Shown piece by piece: positions 13,488 to 19,529 of a stretch of 19,529 nt of DNA. The position numbers and the translations under genes were made by a program. The notes below the pieces were generated by a model. It made no database searches and was not told the origin of the DNA. It worked only from the letters and a program-made list of their open reading frames with translations. The DNA is taken from assembly GCA_964475385.1 (NCBI GenBank), contig CAYYWV010000051.1:1-19529 (forward strand). The letters are read 5' to 3'. The stretch is from CAYYWV01 sp964475385 (GTDB lineage Bacteria; Pseudomonadota; Alphaproteobacteria; JAAXGF01). Numbering within the stretch: position 1 is the first letter of the stretch; each line of letters begins with the position of its first letter.

Positions 13488-14408
13488 TCAGAGCCGCATC
13501 CAACCGCGCCCTTCGTGACCGAAAGCGAAGCGGTCGGGGTGCAGGATCTCGGCCAGGATCTCGACCGATTCGACAAGCGCCGGGCCGGGACGGTTGAAGT
13601 AGCGGTTGCCGTCGACGGCGAACAGCATGCGCTCGCGCGCCGCGCGCATCGCTCGCCACGGCGGCGTTGCGACCAGGGCCTCGGCCTCGGCGCGGCTGCG
13701 CGCGAGGTCGAAGCCGCAAGGCATGAACACGATGACGTCGGGCTCGGCCGCCGCAACAGCCTCGGCGGTGACCGTAGGCGAGCGCGCCCCCGTCTCGGCG
13801 AGAACCGGCGCGCCGCCTGCGATCCGCACCATCTCGGGCACCCAGTTGGCCGCCGCCATGACCGGGTCGGTCCACTCGACGCAGAGAACCCGCGGACGCG
13901 TCTCGGGCCGGCGCGCGGCGATGGCGCGGACCCGGGCTCTGAGCGCGTCGGCGACCCCGCGTCCGTCGACGCCGAAGGCCGCGCCGAGGCGCGCGATGTC
14001 GCTCCAGACGTCGTCGAGGGTCTCGGGCGCGAGCGCGATCACCTCGGCCGGACCGTCCGGAAGCGCGGCCGCGACCCGGGCCACCGTCGCCGCATCGACC
14101 GCGCAGACCGCGCACTGGTCCTGGGTGACGATGTGGGTGGGCCGCAGCCGCGCCATGACGTCCGTCTCGAGCCGATAGAGGCTTTCGCCCGCGGCGAGCC
14201 GCGCGCGCACCTGGGCGTCGATCTCGCGACTCGCGCCTTCGGTCGCGAAGGCCGGCCGCGTGCAGACGGGAAGCCGCGCGACGTCCTCGGGCGCGTCGCA
14301 TTCGTGCGACCGGCCGACGAGCCGGTCGATCAGCCCGAGCGCGGCGACCATCTCGGTCCCGCTCGGGATCAAGGAGACGATTCGGAGCGCGCGCGCAGAC
14401 GCCGTCAT
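13488..14408 (-). CDS. Cobalamin-binding protein, BtuF-like substrate-binding fold
   Basis: About 306 residues of the periplasmic-binding-protein family (COG0614) usually labelled cobalamin-binding protein. Family-typical text includes RIVSLIPSGTEMVAALG, GRSHECDAP, HIVTQDQCAVCAVD and, near the end, GNRYFNRPGPALVESVEILA and FGHEGRGW. Unlike true BtuF it has no signal peptide, so it may work in the cytoplasm or be a binding enzyme-like relative. No BtuC or BtuD partner lies next to it in this window. I chose ATG at 14408 because homologous proteins begin shortly before RIVSLIPS; a GTG at 14429 would add seven residues. The nearby cobB and cobD fit a role in corrinoid handling. Confidence 0.85.
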   Translation of the reverse strand: MTASARALRIVSLIPSGTEMVAALGLIDRLVGRSHECDAPEDVARLPVCTRPAFATEGASREIDAQVRARLAAGESLYRLETDVMARLRPTHIVTQDQCAVCAVDAATVARVAAALPDGPAEVIALAPETLDDVWSDIARLGAAFGVDGRGVADALRARVRAIAARRPETRPRVLCVEWTDPVMAAANWVPEMVRIAGGAPVLAETGARSPTVTAEAVAAAEPDVIVFMPCGFDLARSRAEAEALVATPPWRAMRAARERMLFAVDGNRYFNRPGPALVESVEILAEILHPDRFAFGHEGRGWMRL

Positions 14409-14491
14409 GCCATCGCCCCATTCGGACACAGGCGCTGGCTCCAGCCTAGCAGGCCGCGGTCCGGTCCGCTATGGCGGAATCGTTCCGGTGG

Positions 14492-15583
14492 CTAGTTGGG
14501 GCTTACGGTGACGACGTCCTCGACCGGGGCGTCGGCGAGATCGAAGATGCGGGCGCGAACCGCGGGTTCGCCCGCCGCGGTGGCGACGGTCTCGAGCAGC
14601 CCGCCGATGGCTTCGGCGATCTGGCCTTCGGCCAGCATGATCGTCGCCGGGTCGGGCGGGGGCGTATCGAGCGCGAGCGCGCTCGGCGCGTCCGCGGGCT
14701 CGAGGATGAGCCCTGCGACGTAGACCTGCTCGCCGTCGGGGGCGAGATCGATGAACAAGCGGCGGTCGGTCACTTCGACATAGGCCACCATCGCTCCCGC
14801 CACCGGCTTTTCGTCGAGAAGGCCGAGGGCGCTTCCGCCGGGGGCGGTCAGACGCGCTCCGTCGGCCCAGCGCTCAGGCTCGGGATTGGCGACGGGCAGG
14901 ATCGTTCCGGCCACGCCGAGCGCGCGACCGAGCCGCGCGTCGCGCGGCCCCGGACCGTCGGGCAGGCCGGTCAGCACGATGAGCCGGTAGCTGCCGTCGG
15001 GAACGCGGGCCCCGAAAGTGCGCACGTTGAAGATGCCGTCGGACGAAAGCCCGTCGCCGCGCCCCCAGTCGTAACTCGCAAGAGGCACGTTTCCGGACAC
15101 GAGCCCGGCCGGCGTGACCCGGCGGAAGCCCGGATAGAGCGGCGAGCTCGCCGGCCCGAAGTCCCAGCCAATGGCGTCGGGGCCGAGGGCGAAAGCGGGA
15201 TCGAGGGCGACTCGATAGATTCGCGGCGCGTTCATGGCCTCGGAAGCCACGTCGGCGATCAACGTCGCCGCGTCGGTGACGAAGACGGGATCGCCCTTGA
15301 GCGCGCCGATGATGGCGCGGGCGAGCGCGGCGATGGCGTCGAGATCGGGGCCGGCGTCGAGGAAAAGGGCGCGAAGGCGGTCGCGCATCTTCGGGCCTTT
15401 GGCCATCACCTCGGCGGCGAGCGCGTCCACGTCGACGCGGGCGGCGATGTCCGCGCGCGCCTCGCCGGTCGCGACCGCCGCCAGAGCCGGACGGGGGGCC
15501 GCGAAAAAGGCCGAGCCCGCGAGCGCGAGGACGAGCGCAAGCGCGAATGGGCGCGAGATGCGGTGCGGACGACGGATGGTCAT
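14492..15583 (-). CDS. Secreted protein of unknown function with a malectin-like carbohydrate-binding domain
   Basis: A 363-residue exported protein. Residues 1-35 are a signal peptide with cleavage after RPALA. An Ala-rich helical stretch (about 40-90) follows. Then comes a segment resembling galactose-binding/malectin-like domains found before carbohydrate esterases: IGWDFGPASSPLYPGFRRVT, SYDWGRGDGLSSDGIFNV and RVPDGSYRLIVLTG (about 135-225). A later part has FIDLAPDGEQVYVAGLIL, and the carboxyl third is low in known motifs. No catalytic domain is visible, so it may bind glycan or act as a scaffold (inference). ATG at 15583 is chosen because it gives a clean signal peptide and has AGGAGA about 11 nt upstream; the frame is open further upstream. 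Confidence 0.7.
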   Translation of the reverse strand: MTIRRPHRISRPFALALVLALAGSAFFAAPRPALAAVATGEARADIAARVDVDALAAEVMAKGPKMRDRLRALFLDAGPDLDAIAALARAIIGALKGDPVFVTDAATLIADVASEAMNAPRIYRVALDPAFALGPDAIGWDFGPASSPLYPGFRRVTPAGLVSGNVPLASYDWGRGDGLSSDGIFNVRTFGARVPDGSYRLIVLTGLPDGPGPRDARLGRALGVAGTILPVANPEPERWADGARLTAPGGSALGLLDEKPVAGAMVAYVEVTDRRLFIDLAPDGEQVYVAGLILEPADAPSALALDTPPPDPATIMLAEGQIAEAIGGLLETVATAAGEPAVRARIFDLADAPVEDVVTVSPN

Positions 15584-15645
15584 GCGCAGACGGGTCTCCT
15601 CTTGGACACGCGCCGGGACGGCGGAAACCAGCCTAGCGCGCGGCC

Positions 15646-15673
15646 GGTATACGGTTCGTAAAGGATAGGCGAA
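15646..15673 (-). promoter_or_regulatory. Candidate promoter for the malectin-like gene
   Basis: On the minus strand, TTCGCC (15673-15668) lies 16 bp before TATACC (15651-15646). The -35 is weak and the -10 fair (four of six). Transcription would start about 55 nt before the ATG at 15583. It comes after the hairpin that follows phaB, so the two units are probably separate. Confidence 0.3.
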
Positions 15674-15705
15674 GCGCCGAGACGGCGAAGTGACGGCGGT
15701 CACGC

Positions 15706-15727
15706 CCGGGCCGCGAGGGCGGCCCGG
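15706..15727 (-). terminator. Strong GC hairpin after phaB (no T run)
   Basis: CCGGGCCGC (15706-15714) and GCGGCCCGG (15719-15727) form a perfect 9-bp stem with a GAGG loop, starting 8 bp after the phaB stop. There is no U-rich tail, so it is not a classical intrinsic terminator. It could protect the 3' end of the phaB mRNA or assist termination. Confidence 0.45.
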
Positions 15728-15734
15728 ACCGGGC

Positions 15735-16457
15735 TCAGACCATGTATTGGCCGCCGTTGACGGTGAGCGTCGAACCGGTCACGTAGCCGGCTTCGTCGGA
15801 GACCAGGAACAGGACCGCGCGGGCCACCTCTTCGGCCTCGCCGAGCCGGCCCACCGGAACCTGGGCGACGATCGTCTCGAGGATGCGCTCGGGCACTTTG
15901 GCGACCATGTCGGTCATGATGTAGCCGGGCGCGACCGCATTGACCGTGATTCCCTTGGAAGCGGTCTCGAGCGCGAGCGCCTTGGTGAAGCCGATCATGC
16001 CGGCCTTGGCGGCGGCGTAGTTGGTCTGGCCGACCTGGCCCTTCTGGCCGTTGATCGAGGAGATGTTGACGATCCGGCCGAAGCCGCGCGCCCGCATTCC
16101 TTCGATCACGTTGCGGGTCATGTTGAAGCACGACGTAAGGTCGGTCGCGATCACCGCGTTCCACTGCTCGGGCGTCATGCGGTGAAGCGTCACGTCGCGG
16201 GTGATTCCTGCGTTGTTGACCAGGATATCGACCGGGCCGAGCTCTTCGGCCACGCGCGCGACGCCCTCGGCGCAGGCGTCGAAATCGGCGACGTCCCACC
16301 GATAGACCGCGATCCCGGTCTCCTCGTGGAAGGCTTCGGCCGCCTCGACGTTGCCGGCGTAGTTCGCGGCGACCGCGTAGCCTGCGTTCTTGAGCGCCCG
16401 GGCGATCGCCGCGCCGATCCCGCGCGTGCCGCCTGTTACGAGTGCCACTCGCGCCAT
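15735..16457 (-). CDS. phaB: Acetoacetyl-CoA reductase (NADPH)
   Basis: PhaB reduces acetoacetyl-CoA to (R)-3-hydroxybutyryl-CoA, the monomer for PHB. It is a short-chain dehydrogenase of 240 residues, the usual length. The nucleotide motif is TGGTRGIG (8-15) and NNAG is at 81-84. The catalytic residues are Ser134 (in NISSINGQKGQ), Tyr147 and Lys151 (YAAAK). The SSINGQKGQVGQTNY text is diagnostic of PhaB as opposed to FabG. ATG at 16457 is chosen because GGAGGAG ends 3 nt before it, although the frame stays open for 12 more codons. It is downstream of phaA but 145 bp away, with its own promoter and a PhaR-like site. Confidence 0.96.
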   Translation of the reverse strand: MARVALVTGGTRGIGAAIARALKNAGYAVAANYAGNVEAAEAFHEETGIAVYRWDVADFDACAEGVARVAEELGPVDILVNNAGITRDVTLHRMTPEQWNAVIATDLTSCFNMTRNVIEGMRARGFGRIVNISSINGQKGQVGQTNYAAAKAGMIGFTKALALETASKGITVNAVAPGYIMTDMVAKVPERILETIVAQVPVGRLGEAEEVARAVLFLVSDEAGYVTGSTLTVNGGQYMV

Positions 16458-16520
16458 GGTCTCCTCCCCCCAGATGCACGTCCTCGTTCGCATGCGCGTC
16501 CGCCGCGCGATCTCCGGCGT

Positions 16521-16531
16521 CTGCGCCGCAC
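16521..16531 (-). promoter_or_regulatory. PhaR-operator-like site before phaB
   Basis: CTGCGCCGCAC on the + strand matches CTGC-N3-GCAG, the TGC-rich element reported for the PHB regulator PhaR, at seven of the eight fixed bases. It lies about 7-17 nt after the predicted phaB transcription start, a normal place for a repressor operator. It shares the 9-mer TGCGCCGCA with the site before phaA. Such motifs arise by chance in GC-rich DNA. Confidence 0.4.
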
Positions 16532-16544
16532 CGATTTCGAAAAC

Positions 16545-16573
16545 ACAATGGCGCGCGAGGCCGGACCTGTCAA
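16545..16573 (-). promoter_or_regulatory. Predicted phaB promoter
   Basis: On the minus strand a perfect TTGACA (16573-16568) is followed after 17 bp by CATTGT (16550-16545, three of six). The start would be near 16538, some 80 nt before the phaB ATG. It lies between phaA and phaB, so phaB can be expressed independently of phaA. Confidence 0.5.
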
Positions 16574-16602
16574 AACCGGCGTGAGGGTCGCGGGCGCGAC
16601 GT

Positions 16603-17778
<1,176 letters not shown>

Positions 17779-17835
17779 GGAACGGCTCTCCTTCGATCGA
17801 GGTCCGGGCCAGCGCCCGCACCGTGCGACATGATT

Positions 17836-17864
17836 AAAAGAAACCTCGTTTCCGTTTTACGAGG
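17836..17864 (-). terminator. Intrinsic-terminator-like hairpin between phaC and phaA
   Basis: Read on the minus strand, CCTCGT (17864-17859) pairs with ACGAGG (17849-17844) across a 9-nt loop, and TTTCTTTT (17843-17836) follows directly. It lies about 67 bp after the phaC stop. The stem is short (6 bp), so termination may be partial. If it works, phaA needs a promoter of its own or depends on read-through. Confidence 0.55.
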
Positions 17865-17881
17865 CTCGCCGGCGAATGCAA
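17854..17881 (-). promoter_or_regulatory. Weak candidate promoter for phaA
   Basis: On the minus strand, TTGCAT (17881-17876) is separated by 16 bp from TAAAAC (17859-17854). The -10 overlaps the hairpin of the terminator call, so the two readings compete. The match is modest and is listed because a PhaR-like site lies just upstream. Confidence 0.25.
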
Positions 17882-17891
17882 CCGAAAATTG

Positions 17892-17902
17892 TTGCGCCGC
17901 AG
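17892..17902 (-). promoter_or_regulatory. PhaR-operator-like site before phaA
   Basis: TTGCGCCGCAG on the + strand (minus: CTGCGGCGCAA) matches CTGC-N3-GCAG at seven of eight fixed bases. It lies in a wider dyad, TGTTGCG-C-CGCAGCA, with one mismatch between the arms. It shares the core TGCGCCGCA with the site before phaB. I see no phaR gene in the window. Confidence 0.4.
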
Positions 17903-17939
17903 CATGAGTGTCCGGCCCGCGCCGCGCGCTTCAGCCGCG

Positions 17940-18039
17940 NNNNNNNNNNNNNNNNNNNNNNNNNNNNNNNNNNNNNNNNNNNNNNNNNNNNNNNNNNNNN
18001 NNNNNNNNNNNNNNNNNNNNNNNNNNNNNNNNNNNNNNN
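17940..18039. other. Assembly gap of exactly 100 N
   Basis: Exactly 100 undetermined bases, the conventional length for a scaffold gap of unknown size. The 19 bases just before it (17921-17939) and just after it (18040-18058) are identical: GCCGCGCGCTTCAGCCGCG. The two contigs therefore probably overlap, and little or no sequence is missing. Both copies contain the phaC stop codon. Confidence 0.95.
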
Positions 18040-18049
18040 GCCGCGCGCT

Positions 18050-19321
18050 TCAGCCGCGGGCCGCGATCCAGTCGGCGAGCGGCTCCCACAGCGCGCGTTG
18101 CGCGGCCCTGCCGACGACCATGCCGATGTGGCCGGCCGCAGGCGCGAGCCGCGCCGCCCCGGGGATCGCGCGGGCCAGCGCGGCGGCCGAGGCCGGCGGC
18201 ACGATCCGGTCGCGCCCCGGAACCACGACGAGCGCGGGCAGCGCGAGCATGCGGGGACGCACCGGCGCGCCGTCGACCAGCCAAGCCTCGCGCGCGGGCG
18301 CGTTCTCGCCATACCAGCCGACGATGCACTCGCGCGCGACCCGGGGCGCGAGCGGCACGCCGTCGTTGAGCCAGTCCTCGAGCGCCACGAAATCCTCGGC
18401 CTCGCGGCTTTCGGGGTCGAGCCGGGCGAAGGCGCGGAACTTGTCGGCGACCAGCGCGGGCTCGGCCCAGGTGAACATCGCCTGCAAGAGATCGACCGGA
18501 AAGAGCGTCCGCGTTTCGGCGAGCGCGTCGAGCCAGGGGCCGAGTCCGGCGAGAAGCCGGGTCGCGGCCGCGCCGTCGGCGTGAAAGTCCCACGGCGTGG
18601 CGAGCAGCGCGAGCCCCGCGAGCGCATCCGCCCGGCGCAACGCGAGCGCGAGCGCGAGCAACCCGCCCATGCAGTAGCCGACCAGGACCGGGGGCCGCCC
18701 GGCGGCCGCGCAGGCTGCGTCCAGCGCAGGCGCGAGCCGGCGCAAAATGTAGTCGTCGAGCCCGAAGCCGCGCTCCTCCTCGCCCGGCGCGCCCCAGTCG
18801 AGAACGAAAGGGCGCACCCCGCGGCGCAGAAGATGGCGCGCGAGGCTCCGCCTTCGCGAGAGGTCGAGAATATAGGCGCGGTTGATCAGCGACGGCACGA
18901 ACAGCGCCGGGATCAGGTCTGCGCGGTCGCGCCGCCGGGCGCCGTAGTCGAGAAGCCGCGCCGTCCCGTCGCGCCAGACCGCGGGCGGGTCGCGCAAGCT
19001 GCGGCGATAGGGGTGCGCGCGATAGGCCTCGATCCCGGCGAGCATCGCTTCGGCGCGGCGCGCCGCTTCGCGCGCCACCGCCCGGGAAAGCGGCTCAGCT
19101 TCGGCGGCGGCGAGGTCGCGGGCGAGCTTTCCCGCCCGCGCCGCCAAGGCGGGACTCCAGGGCAGCGAGCCGTTCTTCGCATGCGGCAAGGCGGCGAGCG
19201 AGCTCGTCCACAACGTCATCGCGCGCGCGAGGTGCAGCGCAACCGGGCGGGGGCCCTGGCGCGGGGCTGTCCGGTGCGGTGGGTGCGACAGTGGCAACGG
19301 ATCTCTCTTCTTCCGGTTCAA
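18050..19321 (-). CDS. phaC: Polyhydroxyalkanoate synthase, PhaC-type alpha/beta hydrolase
   Basis: PhaC polymerises (R)-3-hydroxyacyl-CoA on the PHB granule. The alpha/beta-hydrolase core is complete: the lipase-like box GYCMGG with the acyl-carrying Cys217, Asp371 in GRDRIVPP and His398 in AAGHIGMV (numbered from 19321). At up to 423 residues it is nearer the short class III/IV enzymes than class I (about 590). The start is uncertain. The frame opens at TTG 19321; TTG 19297 has AGAAGAGAGA just before it; the first ATG, 19219, lies after GPRPVALHL, which I recall as conserved in this family. The frame overlaps the ORF ending at 19095 by 125-227 bp. Another possibility is that the two frames belong to one gene joined by a frameshift. 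Confidence 0.85.
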   Translation of the reverse strand: MNRKKRDPLPLSHPPHRTAPRQGPRPVALHLARAMTLWTSSLAALPHAKNGSLPWSPALAARAGKLARDLAAAEAEPLSRAVAREAARRAEAMLAGIEAYRAHPYRRSLRDPPAVWRDGTARLLDYGARRRDRADLIPALFVPSLINRAYILDLSRRRSLARHLLRRGVRPFVLDWGAPGEEERGFGLDDYILRRLAPALDAACAAAGRPPVLVGYCMGGLLALALALRRADALAGLALLATPWDFHADGAAATRLLAGLGPWLDALAETRTLFPVDLLQAMFTWAEPALVADKFRAFARLDPESREAEDFVALEDWLNDGVPLAPRVARECIVGWYGENAPAREAWLVDGAPVRPRMLALPALVVVPGRDRIVPPASAAALARAIPGAARLAPAAGHIGMVVGRAAQRALWEPLADWIAARG

Positions 19322-19475
19322 CCGATCCGCCGCGCCCGCCCGCCGGGCCGAGCGGGGCGGCGAGCTGCGCCATCCGCGCGGCGAGCGCCGGATCGGACAC
19401 CGCGAGCGTCACCTGGGCCTGCCAGAGATCGAGAAAACGCCGCGCGAGGGCGTCGAGATCGAGCGCGTCGGCCAT
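19095..19475 (-). CDS. Small helical protein upstream of phaC (possible synthase partner, or amino end of PhaC in another frame)
   Basis: An open frame of 126 residues that I do not recognise as a named family. It begins MADALDLDALARRFLDLWQA, an amphipathic helix. A Pro/Ala/Glu linker (about 45-80) follows, then a coiled-coil-like heptad stretch DELARRLAACEERLAALESR, and it ends in a basic tail. Short helical partners (PhaE, PhaR subunit) accompany class III and IV synthases, so a partner role fits the position. However, third-position GC in this frame is very high for the first 50 codons and falls afterwards (about 66% over the last 41 codons), while the phaC frame takes over. The amino part is thus likely coding; the rest is doubtful. 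Confidence 0.5.
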   Translation of the reverse strand: MADALDLDALARRFLDLWQAQVTLAVSDPALAARMAQLAAPLGPAGGRGGSVEPEEERSVATVAPTAPDSPAPGPPPGCAAPRARDDVVDELARRLAACEERLAALESRLGGAGGKARPRPRRRRS

Positions 19476-19529
19476 GGTCCAACTATACGCGCGCCCGCGC
19501 CCGCGCGCGACCCTGACGCGGCTCTCGCG

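Noticed and set aside
13446..14495. 349-codon plus-strand frame across the cobalamin-binding gene
   Set aside because: It is the complement of a well-supported gene and has low-complexity Arg/Gly/Asp composition without motifs.
15584..15605. B12-box-like AGGAGACC before the malectin-like gene (minus strand), with a looser copy before the SYLF gene near 13410-13420
   Set aside because: Only the GGAGAC core resembles the B12 box. The other conserved cobalamin-riboswitch segments are not visible upstream, and the AGGAGA is better read as a ribosome-binding site.
14441..15637. Exact 10-mer CCAGCCTAGC upstream of both the BtuF-like gene (14441-14450) and the malectin-like gene (15628-15637)
   Set aside because: A 10-bp match is expected now and then in nearly 20 kb, there is no dyad or third copy, and its offset from the starts differs.

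Overview
This is a very GC-rich stretch of an alphaproteobacterial chromosome, most likely from the Rhodospirillales or a neighbouring order. That placement is inferred from gene order (rpsT, dnaA, dnaN, recF, gyrB), protein flavour, frequent TTG/GTG starts, GANTC motifs before dnaN, and cobalamin and polyhydroxybutyrate genes nearby. It is core genome: I see no insertion sequence, prophage, CRISPR array, tRNA or rRNA.

Layout. 1-9750 is all on the + strand: rpsT with its own promoter and terminator; about 490 bp without a long gene, carrying promoter-like and repeat structures; a small rhodanese; dnaA (TTG start, Shine-Dalgarno overlapping the rhodanese stop); dnaN behind a good sigma70-type promoter preceded by phased GANTC sites; recF; gyrB; and a class A penicillin-binding protein. 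9772-12651 holds a cobalamin block: cobB (-) translationally coupled to a YcgN-like cysteine-cluster protein, divergent from cobD/cbiB (+). 12664-15583 (-) holds three envelope or cofactor genes: a SYLF/Ysc84 lipoprotein-like protein, a cobalamin-binding protein of the BtuF fold with no signal peptide, and a secreted protein with a malectin-like domain. 15735-19475 (-) is a polyhydroxybutyrate synthesis locus: a small helical ORF, a PhaC-type synthase, phaA and phaB. It is interrupted by a 100-N assembly gap whose two edges share 19 identical bases.

How the genes work together. The first block is the replication initiation and clamp/gyrase set. No cluster of DnaA boxes is visible, so the origin is probably outside this window. 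The second block makes and handles the corrin cofactor: CobB amidates the corrin ring, CobD attaches the aminopropanol arm, and the BtuF-like protein binds the product. The third block is a complete acetyl-CoA to PHB route: PhaA condenses, PhaB reduces, PhaC polymerises. Sequences resembling the PhaR operator lie before both phaA and phaB.

The least ordinary signals are the reading-frame switch at the start of phaC, the 11-bp-phased GANTC run ahead of dnaN, and the paired PhaR-like sites.
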